Shown: positions 36,058 through 44,056, numbered from the stretch's first letter. The stretch is 64,000 nucleotides of DNA from Pontibacter sp. SGAir0037 (GCF_005491705.1 NZ_CP028092.1:1364001-1428000); one strand, 5' to 3'. The notes: generated from the sequence alone by a model not told the origin. Translations and numbers: made by a program.

Positions 36058-36533
36058 GTGCGCCCAGTATGGGCACCTGGTACTGAAGGTATCAAATTAT
36101 TCCAGAGGGTGCAAGTCCCTTACAGGCGAGTTGGTGAAGCCTGTTAGCAAGCCGCAAGCTGGTTCGTCGTGAGGCGTGCAGTGAAGAAAGCGGGACTGCA
36201 AAATCCGGTACTGACGGACAGAAACTGCATAAGAGGCAGGGAGTCGTGGGTAAGCAAGCACATCTTTGTAAAGCCCCTGACCAACAAGCGACTTTGTGTA
36301 GATGCAGCAGGAATCGGAGGAAGGAATGTGCTCTTACCTGGGGAGGTCTCCCTCTGTCGTGAACACAGGGAGAAGTCAGCAGAGGCCATAGTAGGTAGAG
36401 GTAACGAGCCGGGAAGCACCCGGAGGTCTCACAAGCTACCGAAGGGCCGAACGTTAAGTTGCTCTTAATTCGGCAAGGAGGCTCAGCCAGCCTTGCCTTA
36501 AGCGGGGCAGAGATTACAGTAAAAGTAGTAAAG

Positions 36534-37967
36534 ATGATAGAGAAGGTACTCCACCGGGGCAACATGCTCAAGGCATACACGCACGTGCTGGCCAACAAAG
36601 GTTCGGCCGGTGTGGACGGTATGCCGGTAGAGAAGCTGGCTACGCACCTGAAACAAAACAGGGACGCCATCGCTACCGACATCTGCAACGGCAGGTACCT
36701 GCCTCCACCCATCCTAGGGGTAGCCATACCCAAGAGCAACGGTAAGAATCGCCTGCTGGGCATTCCCACCGTCACCGACCGCGTACTGCAACAGGCCGTT
36801 AATCAGGTGATAGCACCGCTCTTTGAGCTTGATTTTACCCAGCACAGCTACGGCTTCCGCCCCAACCGCAATGCCCACCAGGCCCTGCAGCAGGCACACA
36901 GGCACATCCACGAGGGCTATCAGCACATCGTGGACATCGACCTGCAGAACTTCTTCGATGAAGTGGATCATTGCCTGCTGCTGCAACTGCTTTACCGGAA
37001 GGTAAAATGCCCCCTCGCCCTACGCCTCATCCGCAAATGGCTCCGGGCCCCCATCCTTATCAACGGGAGACTGGTCAAACGTCGGAAGGGCGTGCCGCAG
37101 GGAAGCCCGCTCTCACCGCTGCTCTCCAATATCATGCTCCACGAGCTGGATAAGGAACTGGAGCGGCAGGGGCTGCGCTACGTGCGCTATGCCGACGACT
37201 TCAGCGTCTACACCAAAAGTGAAGATGAAGCTCGAAAAGTAGGCAACGCTGTATTCCTCTTCCTGCGGAACAGGCTCAAGCTGCCTATCAACAGGGAGAA
37301 GAGCGGCATCAGGCGGCCAGTAGACTTTCAGATTCTGGGTCACGGATTCGTGCCCACCTATAAGAAGGGAGATAAGGGCAAATACCAGCTGGTAGTGGCA
37401 AAGAAGGGATGGGAAAGGTTAAAGCAAAAGCTAAAGAGCATCACCCGCAAAACAACGCCCTGCTCTTTTGAGCAGCGTGTCCGGGAACTGAAAGAGGCGC
37501 AGCGAGGCTGGGTCCACTACTTCCGTTTGGCAAGTATACAGGGCAAACTCAAAGAGGTCGACAGCTGGATACGAAACAGGCTCAGGCACTGCATCTGGCA
37601 TGACTGGAAACGACCGGACCGGAAAAGGAAGAACCTGATTCGGCTGGGCGTTCCCAAGTGGCAGGCGTATGCCTGGAGCAGGACCAGGAAAGGAGGATGG
37701 GCAGTAGCTCAAAGTCCAATCCTGATAACGACGGTAACGGTGAAACGGCTTGTCCGCAGGGGGTATGAATCAATGCTTGACTACTACAAGAAAGTAGCTC
37801 CACAGCTTAACGAACCGCTGTATGCGAGAACCGCTTGTACAGTGGTGGTGTGTCACGAACGAAGGACGCTTTTAGTGTCCTTTGGTGCTGTGCAAATGAT
37901 GAGGGCAGGCCCCTCGGAGCCGGTAGTCAGGTGCAGGCTCCAAACCGCCTTGTGCGGCTTTGCTTAA
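36534..37967 (+). CDS. Group II intron reverse transcriptase/maturase (intron 2), C-terminus altered
   Basis: The RT domain has NKGSAGVDGM, GIPTVTDRVLQQ, DIDLQNFFDEVDH, VPQGSPLSPLLSN and YADD, and the maturase domain is around RGWVHYFRLAS. It starts at the ATG 36534 (MIEKVLHRGNML); the frame is open to 36459 but that part belongs to intron structure. The natural protein should be 438 aa and run into domain V, stopping at TGA formed by 37847|39718. Insertion of intron 3 removes that stop, so the current frame reads 39 more codons of intron 3 to 37967. Activity may survive, because the change is terminal. Confidence 0.92.
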   Translation: MIEKVLHRGNMLKAYTHVLANKGSAGVDGMPVEKLATHLKQNRDAIATDICNGRYLPPPILGVAIPKSNGKNRLLGIPTVTDRVLQQAVNQVIAPLFELDFTQHSYGFRPNRNAHQALQQAHRHIHEGYQHIVDIDLQNFFDEVDHCLLLQLLYRKVKCPLALRLIRKWLRAPILINGRLVKRRKGVPQGSPLSPLLSNIMLHELDKELERQGLRYVRYADDFSVYTKSEDEARKVGNAVFLFLRNRLKLPINREKSGIRRPVDFQILGHGFVPTYKKGDKGKYQLVVAKKGWERLKQKLKSITRKTTPCSFEQRVRELKEAQRGWVHYFRLASIQGKLKEVDSWIRNRLRHCIWHDWKRPDRKRKNLIRLGVPKWQAYAWSRTRKGGWAVAQSPILITTVTVKRLVRRGYESMLDYYKKVAPQLNEPLYARTACTVVVCHERRTLLVSFGAVQMMRAGPSEPVVRCRLQTALCGFA

Positions 37968-39717
37968 AAGGCATGGTCGTGAGCGACAAGGAAAAGTTAC
38001 CGGAAAGGTAGCAGGTAGGTGTTAAGGAGACGAACGCAAGTGAACTGCTGAAGAAGTGTCGTTAGCGAATAAGTGATGTCAAAACCGGGAGTCACCACTG
38101 TCCCGGGATAAGCATGAGGGCAACCTGGCTACTGCTCATGCGGCATCCGGCATTAAGGCAGCGTGACCTTAACACAGGCATTTGCACGGAACGTGAGAAC
38201 GTGTCGTCCTGATGAGAAGGGAGAAGCTCAAGTGGCAGACCCACAAGAGTAAGAGTACCGAGGCAGGGCACGCGGGCGGAACATCCCGTAGTAGCGTGGA
38301 AGTCCCTGTAATGGGGATGGAGCCAAGGGGATGTATTATCCGGTTTTTATCACAAAGAAAACTGCAGGTAAGCCTGCAGGAGGTACTGACATGATTAAGA
38401 CAAAACCATTTACCATCTCAAAGCACATCGTGCACCAGGCTTACCTGCGTGTAAAACAAAACGGAGGTAGCGCAGGTGTGGATGGGCTAAACCTCGAGGA
38501 GTTCGACCAGGACAGCAGAAATCACCTTTACCGGTTATGGAACCGAATGAGCTCGGGAAGCTATATGCCCGCACCCGTCTTACTGGTGGAAATTCCCAAG
38601 AGCGGCGGGGGCACCCGTCCACTAGGAATACCCACTGTTACGGATCGTATTGCCCAGATGGTAGTCACCATGACATTGGCACCAGTACTGGAGCCTGTGT
38701 TCCATGACGACTCCTATGGGTACAGGCCGGGCAAAAGCGCACTGGAAGCGGTGGGCAAAGCCAGGCAGCGGTGCTGGCGGCAGGACTGGGTTCTGGACCT
38801 GGACATCAAAGGCTTCTTCGACAGCATCCCGCACGAGTTGCTCCTAAAAGCAGTGCGCAGGCACACAGACTGCAAATGGGTGCTGCTCTACATCGAGCGG
38901 TGGCTCAAAACACCTGTGCAGCAAAGAAACGGCATAACCACAGAAAGGACAAAGGGCACTCCGCAGGGAGCAGTCATCAGTCCGCTGCTGGCCAACCTGT
39001 TTCTGCACTACTGCATGGACGAGTGGCTGCGGATAAAGTATCCCGGTTGCCCGTTCGAGCGCTACGCAGACGACTGTGTGATACACTGCAGCACCGAGCA
39101 GCAGGCGATAGCGCTTAAAGAAGCACTGGCAGAAAGGCTAAAGGCATGTGGCTTGGAGATGCACCCGGAGAAGACCAAAATTGTTTACTGCAGGGACGAG
39201 GACCGACGCAAAAGTTACCCGAACATGTCTTTTGAATTTCTGGGCTATACATTCAGAAGCAGGAAGTCACGGAATAAGCAGGGTAAATATTTTATCGGAT
39301 TCTTACCGGCAGTTGGCGATAAAGCCAGGAAGGCAATCCGGGAAAGGATAAGGGCATGGAAGTTGACCAGCAGAAGCGGCAGCAGCCTGACAAGGCTGGC
39401 CGAGGAAATCAACCCAGTTCTGAAAGGCTGGATTAACTACTACGGACACTTCTACAAATCGGAACTCTATGAGGTATTGAGATATTTGAACCTTGTACTC
39501 AAGAGCTGGGCCAGGCAGAAGTATAAGAAACTGCAGGGCCATAAAATCAGAGCAAGCGATTGGCTGGGGAAGGTGGCTAAGGCCATTCCGAACCTGTTTG
39601 CGCACTGGCAGCTGGGAGTAAGGCCGTGAAGGTTGGATAATAGGAGCCGTGTAAGGCGAGAGTCTTACGCACGGTTCTGTGAGGGCGTAAGGGGGAGGTT
39701 CCCTTGCGCTACTCGAC
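37848..39717 (+). mobile_element. Group II intron 3, inserted in the domain V-VI linker of intron 2
   Basis: This complete intron of about 1.87 kb belongs to the same class as intron 1. The 5' end is GTGTGTC at 37848. The hairpin loop at 38091-38100 holds CACCACTGT (38093-38101), the exact complement of ACAGTGGTG (37839-37847) just upstream, as expected for EBS1-IBS1 pairing. Domain V is 39644-39677 (34 nt). Domain VI has a 9-bp stem (39685-39693/39701-39709) and candidate branch A 39711, 7 nt from the 3' end. All parts look intact, so it could be active. Confidence 0.9.
38391..39629 (+). CDS. Group II intron reverse transcriptase/maturase (intron 3)
   Basis: The protein of 412 aa starts at the ATG 38391 (MIKTKPFTISKHI); the frame is open to 38331 but this part is intron leader. 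RT motifs: QNGGSAGVDG, GIPTVTDRIAQ, DLDIKGFFDSIPH, TPQGAVISPLLAN and YADD. The maturase domain includes NPVLKGWINYYGHF, and there is no HNH endonuclease at the end. The frame is complete. It probably helped intron 3 splice and insert into intron 2. Similar to the intron 1 protein, as shown by shared motifs and the ending. Confidence 0.95.
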   Translation: MIKTKPFTISKHIVHQAYLRVKQNGGSAGVDGLNLEEFDQDSRNHLYRLWNRMSSGSYMPAPVLLVEIPKSGGGTRPLGIPTVTDRIAQMVVTMTLAPVLEPVFHDDSYGYRPGKSALEAVGKARQRCWRQDWVLDLDIKGFFDSIPHELLLKAVRRHTDCKWVLLYIERWLKTPVQQRNGITTERTKGTPQGAVISPLLANLFLHYCMDEWLRIKYPGCPFERYADDCVIHCSTEQQAIALKEALAERLKACGLEMHPEKTKIVYCRDEDRRKSYPNMSFEFLGYTFRSRKSRNKQGKYFIGFLPAVGDKARKAIRERIRAWKLTSRSGSSLTRLAEEINPVLKGWINYYGHFYKSELYEVLRYLNLVLKSWARQKYKKLQGHKIRASDWLGKVAKAIPNLFAHWQLGVRP

Positions 39718-39763
39718 TGAGAGCCTCACCGTGAGTAATTTTGCTCACGGCGGGCTACTCGAT
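39718..39763 (+). other. Displaced domain VI of intron 2
   Basis: The sequence folds as AGCC (39722-39725) with GGCT (39753-39756), and CCGTGAG (39729-39735) with CTCACGG (39744-39750), then a bulged A at 39757 and six more bases to CGAT. This is a group II domain VI with no domain V of its own beside it: the domain V just upstream (39644-39677) belongs to intron 3, which has its own domain VI. Joining it to 37847 gives the common linker AGTGGTG|TGAGAG. Confidence 0.85.
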
Positions 39764-40033
39764 TGTAGCTCGTTGTTTTACTTTCTTGATTGCTTTATAA
39801 GCTAAGTAGCACACACCCATAACATTAATAAAATTCCAAACATGGATACCTGACACTACGGCTTTGTCAAAACCTGACATACTCTCCCAACTCCAATATT
39901 CACCTTTGCTTTCATCATAGAAGTCATCATAGTTCATCAATAGCAGCCCGAAGAAGATGTATACAGCTAAATCAATCAGAATTATTCCGATTCCAATAAT
40001 GAAGCTTTTAACTGTCAGTAATTTCTTCATCAC
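39755..40033 (-). CDS. Unknown small membrane protein, 3' end changed by intron 2
   Basis: This 92-aa protein has two hydrophobic helices (about 10-34 and 64-80) with an acidic, aromatic stretch between (DDFYDESKGEYW). I recognise no family. The stop codon now lies inside the 3' end of intron 2 (antisense). Without the introns, the frame would read through the junction and end 6 codons later in the attC-like element at a TAG, so the tail was exchanged (ATIE for ATTPPLR). It starts 5 bases after the end of the restored CPCC frame. Confidence 0.55.
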   Translation of the reverse strand: MMKKLLTVKSFIIGIGIILIDLAVYIFFGLLLMNYDDFYDESKGEYWSWESMSGFDKAVVSGIHVWNFINVMGVCYLAYKAIKKVKQRATIE

Positions 40034-40038
40034 TTCAA

Positions 40039-40316
40039 CTAATCCAGCCAGTTTAATTTTCTGACATTGGATTCTTTTGGTTTTCTGGTATGCCTTCTCA
40101 TTTTTTTATCACAAGCTCCGAACTTTACAAAGTTTTTTGAGCTTGAACTAATGATACTCTGTTTGCACCGCCTTCATAATCAGGCTCAGAAAATTGAATC
40201 GGGTCATCTTCCCAAAAGCATATCGGACAGATAATGTATTGCAATCGTTCTTCTCCTTCAAAGGTATTATAGCCACAGCAAGGGCAATATTCATCTAACT
40301 CGATTTTCATTAACAT
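40039..40316 (-). pseudogene. CPCC-family cysteine-rich protein gene with frameshift
   Basis: The first 60 codons encode a clear CPCC domain: EYCPCCGYNTF, ICPICFWEDDP and GGANRVSL. The frame then ends early (KTL stop at 40125). Adding one base in the A-run of the minus strand (plus-strand T6 at 40133-40138) restores QAQKNFVKFGAC and about 30 more codons to TAG at 40039, which matches the known family end. So a 1-nt deletion in a homopolymer breaks the gene; slippage or sequencing error is possible. CPCC proteins are small likely metal-binding proteins of unknown role. Confidence 0.65.
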
Positions 40317-40688
40317 CTATGCGCTACAACTATTGTATAGCAGGAGTACTACTCCTACTATCTGCACTATGTATGGTGTGGTATTTACCAGCTTGGATCT
40401 TTATTTTAAACAGAACGTGCTTGTACCTATACTATACATATTGAAGAGCTAATATAATATTTATCTGTAAATGATCAAGCAGGTTCGCAGTTTTATCCAA
40501 TATACAAACCGCTGGGTGGCATAGGCACTAAAGGACATCTAGGAGATGCAGTGTAAGCAAATGGCTAATCTGGCAATATAAAACGTGTACTTGCTGCTAC
40601 GGCTATAGTTATTTGCTGCTGGAGGATAAAAAAAGAACTTGGGCAGCCTTGTAAAAGTAATAGCTATTAGAAATGAATGGCTAAATGC
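40317..40688. other. Right border of the accessory island, no gene seen
   Basis: These 372 bases are AT-rich and have no credible gene. At 40337-40361 is an imperfect hairpin (ATAG/CTAT plus AGGAGTA/TACTCCT), and beside it TACAAC (plus, 40325-40330), which on the minus strand is GTTGTAGCGC in front of the CPCC gene. Both resemble the border motifs of the other island genes. Confidence 0.4.
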
Positions 40689-40726
40689 AAAAAGCACCAG
40701 CTTCAAATTTGAAACAGGTGCTTTTT
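40689..40726 (-). terminator. Intrinsic terminator of the tRNA-Thr operon
   Basis: A 10-bp stem (40689-40698/40717-40726) encloses a partly palindromic loop; on the minus strand it ends in a T run. It lies 7 bases beyond the downstream tRNA. Confidence 0.8.
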
Positions 40727-40733
40727 CTTTGTG

Positions 40734-40806
<73 letters not shown>

Positions 40807-40861
40807 TTGTACTATTTTGTTTACGAAAGCTGGTGCAGTACAAACACTAGCTTTGGAGATG

Positions 40862-40934
<73 letters not shown>

Positions 40935-40973
40935 TTACTCTTTTTTGGTGTGCTTTATTGTTCTAAAGCGATG

Positions 40974-41003
40974 CAAAGGTAGGGGCTATTTTTTAATCTG
41001 CAA
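40974..41003 (-). promoter_or_regulatory. Promoter of the tRNA-Thr pair
   Basis: On the minus strand TTTG is followed by TACCTTTG with 19 nt between TTG and the second box. This is a full match to the Bacteroidota primary-sigma consensus TTTG-N19-TAnnTTTG. The expected transcript start lies about 33 bases before the first tRNA. Confidence 0.75.
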
Positions 41004-41064
41004 ATACAGTTTTCATTTTTTTTGCAGCTTTTGCATAAGCTTTTGAAACTCAATTATAAAATTT

Positions 41065-43209
41065 TTATGCTCTGAAGGCTCTTAGCTGCCTGTTAAGCGT
41101 TTCAATTCTTTTCTGGGCTTCTGCAATGCGACCATCATACTCTGCCCGAAGTTTATCGGCATTTTTAGAACGGGCAAAAAACTCAATGTTTGTTCGCAGC
41201 GTCTGGATATCATTTTCCAGTTGCTGAATTTCCCGGCGAACTGCCTGCTCCTTCTGATACAGTTTGTGACCTGCATCCGGGCTTTGCTTCAGCCGGTCTA
41301 CCTGCAGCTGAAGCAGGATATTATTGCGTTCTTCATTCGAAAGGTCTGGCACCCGCTCCAGGTAACGCTCCAGCAGGGCTGTAAATTTATCCTCAATTTT
41401 CGGACTGCTGGTTTTGCTGGTTTTTTCCAGTTCACGCCATTTGTCCAGGAAAGACTCATATTCATTCATCGAACCGGATGCCCTTGGATCAGAAAGCCTG
41501 TCTGAAATCTGGTCGCAGATAGCTGCTTTCTCGGCTGAAAGCTTTTCAATTTCTGCGCCACGATGTTGCTCATGTGCCTGCTTACGGTCGAAAAACTCAT
41601 TACAGGCAGATCGGAAGCGTTGCCAGATTTTATCAGAATGCTTGTCCGGCACTCTGCCAATGGTCTTCCATTTCTTCTGTAGCTGGATAAGCTTTTCTTT
41701 CGTTGAATTCCAGTCGGTGCTGTCTTTCAGGCTTTCAGCTTCTTCGCAGAGCTCTATCTTTAAGCGCAGGTTCTGCATTTTCTGCTCGTCCAGGCTTTTG
41801 AAGAATTGATTTTTATGCTGAAAGAACCCTTTATAGCTACTCCAGAAAGTCTTATTTATTTCTTCGGCAAATTCTTTCGGAACTAAACCCGCAGCATCCC
41901 ATTCTTCTTTTATCTTCTGAATTTCATCAGTCTTATCGCGCCAGTCGTTGATGCGATCAGTATTGAAGTTCTGGAAGGCCTGCAAGCGCTCTAAAATGCC
42001 GCGCTTCTTATCCAGGTTTGCCAGTTCTACTGTTTTGCGTTCTTCATGATAGGTTCTGCGGCGCTCATGCACTTTTTCTGAAGCCTGAATGAAGCGATCC
42101 CATATCTGGTCGCGCTGCTCATTAGGAACAGGGCCAATGCTTTTCCATTCTTCATGCAGGTGGCGCAGCTCCTGTAAAGCCTTATTAATTGATTCTTCTG
42201 ACGACAGGGCTTCAGCGCGTTCGATCAGGTGCATTTTAGCATCCAGGTTACGTTTGCGGTCAAGCTCCTTCAGCTCAAAGAATATGCTGCGGTTATTGTA
42301 AAAAATATCGAGCAAAGCATGGTAAGAGTCCCATAGTTCCTGAGCCTCTCCTGCTGGTACCGGTCCTATAGATTTCCACTCATTCTGCAGCTTTTTCAGT
42401 TCGTCGTTGCTGCTCTTGGTTTCTGCCGATTCAACCAGTTGGCGAATAGTGTCCAGTAATTCCTTTTTGCGGTTCAGGTTCCGCTGGCGCTGCTCTTCTG
42501 TCTGGCGGCGCTCATGATGTTTGGCCTCCCGATAAGCAGCCAGCAGCCTTTCCAGTTCCTGGTGCTCTTGCGGCGCATGGTAATCAAAATCTTCCTGTGT
42601 GCCTCCCTCCTGTTTAAAACGCTCCAGGGCCTCGCCTCGCTCTGCCTGAAATTTAACATCGTACTCCCGCTGAAGTTCGTTAATGGCACGATGCTTTTTG
42701 TTGGTGTCGTTGCTTTTCAGTACTGCATTAAGCTGCGCACGCAGCTCTTCTATAGGAAGCGAACTATAATCGATTTGCTCTGCCTCCTCTTCGCCTTCTT
42801 CCTCTTCGTGATGGTCGGTAAACGTATTGTTGCGCTGTTCTCCGGCTGCAATCGAAGCCGATTCTGCTGCCATTGCTCCTGTGCCTGTCAGATTATTGTT
42901 AGCAGCCTCCCCGCTATCGCCTGGTGTCTCCCCTGCTATTGCCTCCGTAAATATTTCTGTAATGGTAGCCGTAGTAGCCTCCTCTGCTGCTGTTGTAAGC
43001 TCAGGTTTAATTTCAGGCTGTTCTTCTTTTGGAACTTCCTGCCCAGAAGATGGCGCTGTTTCATTCTTGCTTTCAATCTCGGCAAGGCGTTTCTCTACAA
43101 TTTCCTGCGGAGATTCATGCTGGCTCTGATTCTGGTTTACAGCTTCTTGATTCTCAGGCTTGCTTTGCTCAGCTCCAGTGGTGTCCATATTTCGGTTTTC
43201 GGTTGTCAT
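41065..43209 (-). CDS. DUF349 repeat protein
   Basis: The 714-aa protein has an acidic, Gln/Glu/Ala-rich, probably disordered N-terminus (about 1-160). A long charged helical body follows, built of repeated DUF349 units; each has a pattern like LKKLQNEWKSIGPVP...WDSYH, seen at about 265, 335, 410, 480 and 545. The repeats form helical bundles or coiled coils. The family is conserved across Bacteroidota, function unknown (often essential in screens for Bacteroidetes). It is cytoplasmic; it lies 30 bases after the YqgE gene and is likely co-transcribed. Confidence 0.88.
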   Translation of the reverse strand: MTTENRNMDTTGAEQSKPENQEAVNQNQSQHESPQEIVEKRLAEIESKNETAPSSGQEVPKEEQPEIKPELTTAAEEATTATITEIFTEAIAGETPGDSGEAANNNLTGTGAMAAESASIAAGEQRNNTFTDHHEEEEGEEEAEQIDYSSLPIEELRAQLNAVLKSNDTNKKHRAINELQREYDVKFQAERGEALERFKQEGGTQEDFDYHAPQEHQELERLLAAYREAKHHERRQTEEQRQRNLNRKKELLDTIRQLVESAETKSSNDELKKLQNEWKSIGPVPAGEAQELWDSYHALLDIFYNNRSIFFELKELDRKRNLDAKMHLIERAEALSSEESINKALQELRHLHEEWKSIGPVPNEQRDQIWDRFIQASEKVHERRRTYHEERKTVELANLDKKRGILERLQAFQNFNTDRINDWRDKTDEIQKIKEEWDAAGLVPKEFAEEINKTFWSSYKGFFQHKNQFFKSLDEQKMQNLRLKIELCEEAESLKDSTDWNSTKEKLIQLQKKWKTIGRVPDKHSDKIWQRFRSACNEFFDRKQAHEQHRGAEIEKLSAEKAAICDQISDRLSDPRASGSMNEYESFLDKWRELEKTSKTSSPKIEDKFTALLERYLERVPDLSNEERNNILLQLQVDRLKQSPDAGHKLYQKEQAVRREIQQLENDIQTLRTNIEFFARSKNADKLRAEYDGRIAEAQKRIETLNRQLRAFRA

Positions 43210-43239
43210 GGCGATAGTTTTATTTCGAACGTTGGTACG

Positions 43240-43809
43240 TTAATTCAGGCGCGGGTCTTCCGGGTAGTTCGATAAGACCTTGTATTTACCTCCCATCTGG
43301 CGTAAAATATTGCGCCAGAGGTTATCTGCCTCCAAATTAAATAATTTATTTGTAGCATTGTTATTTACGATCCAAACATTTTTATCAATTTCTTCCTGTA
43401 ACTGCCCTGCTGTCCAGCCGGAATAGCCTAAAAAGAACTTTACATCTGATGGAGTGATCAGTCCGGCACTTATCATGGTACGAAGCTCTTCAAAATCGCC
43501 TCCCCAGTATACATCCTCGCTCAGCTTAACAGCCTGGCTTAAAGTGGCGATCCGGTGCACAAAATGCAGCGTGTTGTACTGCACCGGGCCACCTACTCCC
43601 AGTTCAGCGTCAAAGGCTTCGTTGTAGGTTTCCATGACATCAGAGAGCATCAGGTTTGACAGCCTGTTCAGCACCAGTCCAAAAGAACCTCCCTCGTCAT
43701 CGTGGTTGCATAGCAAAATGACGGTCCGCTCAAAATTAGGATCTCCCATAAAGGGTTCCGATATTAATATACTCCCGCTTTGGGGTTTAGTCAACTTCGT
43801 TCCTTCCAT
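43240..43809 (-). CDS. YqgE/AlgH family protein
   Basis: The protein has 189 aa with the family start GSILISEPFMGDPNFERTVI, then HDDEGGSFGLVLNR, and later GYSGWTAGQLQEEI. YqgE/AlgH proteins are small cytoplasmic alpha/beta proteins with an unclear role (AlgH was linked to alginate regulation in Pseudomonas). It lies upstream of the DUF349 gene by 30 bases. Confidence 0.93.
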   Translation of the reverse strand: MEGTKLTKPQSGSILISEPFMGDPNFERTVILLCNHDDEGGSFGLVLNRLSNLMLSDVMETYNEAFDAELGVGGPVQYNTLHFVHRIATLSQAVKLSEDVYWGGDFEELRTMISAGLITPSDVKFFLGYSGWTAGQLQEEIDKNVWIVNNNATNKLFNLEADNLWRNILRQMGGKYKVLSNYPEDPRLN

Positions 43810-44008
43810 CAGTATCTTTAATGCTTTTGTGTTCTGTAAATAGCGCAGCAGCAGGTTTATATCTGCTAAACGTTTGCACTTTCATACATCTTACGCAAAG
43901 CATACAATATTGTAACGTATCAAGTTTATATTACCTTAATATAGGCATAATCTGCCACAATATCAATCAGAAAGAGCTTCTAAGTCTGCTGGTACATCAG
44001 AAAATAAT

Positions 44009-44038
44009 TTAGCAGCCACAGATAATTTTATAATTTTG
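44009..44038 (+). promoter_or_regulatory. Candidate pdxH promoter
   Basis: TAATTTTG (44031-44038) fits TAnnTTTG and is 19 nt after TTTA, which differs from TTTG at one base. The start codon is 19 bases further. Moderate evidence only. Confidence 0.35.
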
Positions 44039-44056
44039 GGGAAACCTGGATCTTTT

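Larger units (their letters stand above)
36058..39763 (+). mobile_element. Group II intron 2, host of the nested intron 3 (twintron)
   Basis: The 5' end GTGCGCCCAG matches the start of Ll.LtrB-type introns. A structured leader of about 475 nt precedes the maturase gene. Domain V is at about 37812-37846. Domain VI does not follow it; instead intron 3 starts at 37848, and domain VI appears at 39718-39763, after intron 3. Without intron 3 the host intron would be 1836 nt. The candidate branch A is 39757, 7 nt from the 3' end CGAT. The 5' boundary could be 36056 instead of 36058. Confidence 0.85.

Noticed and set aside
36092..36775. Long minus-strand open frame (227 codons) over the start of intron 2
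   Set aside because: It is antisense to the structured leader and the maturase gene; the Cys/Ser/Pro-rich translation has no domain and follows from the codon pattern of the true gene.
36058..39763. Intron 2 as a group IIC-attC intron
   Set aside because: The attC-like flank suggests it, but the 5' end GTGCGCCCAG, the domain V and the full domain VI with bulged A fit Ll.LtrB-like classes better than IIC.
37848..39763. Introns 2 and 3 as two simple neighbours in tandem
   Set aside because: Intron 2 would then lack domain VI, and the domain VI at 39718-39763 would have no owner; the restored TGA and linker fit nesting only.
40125..40138. Programmed frameshift in the CPCC gene
   Set aside because: A short T/A run is present, but no stimulatory structure or conserved slippery heptamer in the right frame is evident, so mutation or sequencing error is simpler.
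42514..43275. Plus-strand open frame of 253 codons opposite the DUF349 gene
   Set aside because: Its Phe/Cys/Leu-rich translation is the typical antisense of a Glu/Lys/Gln-rich coiled protein.
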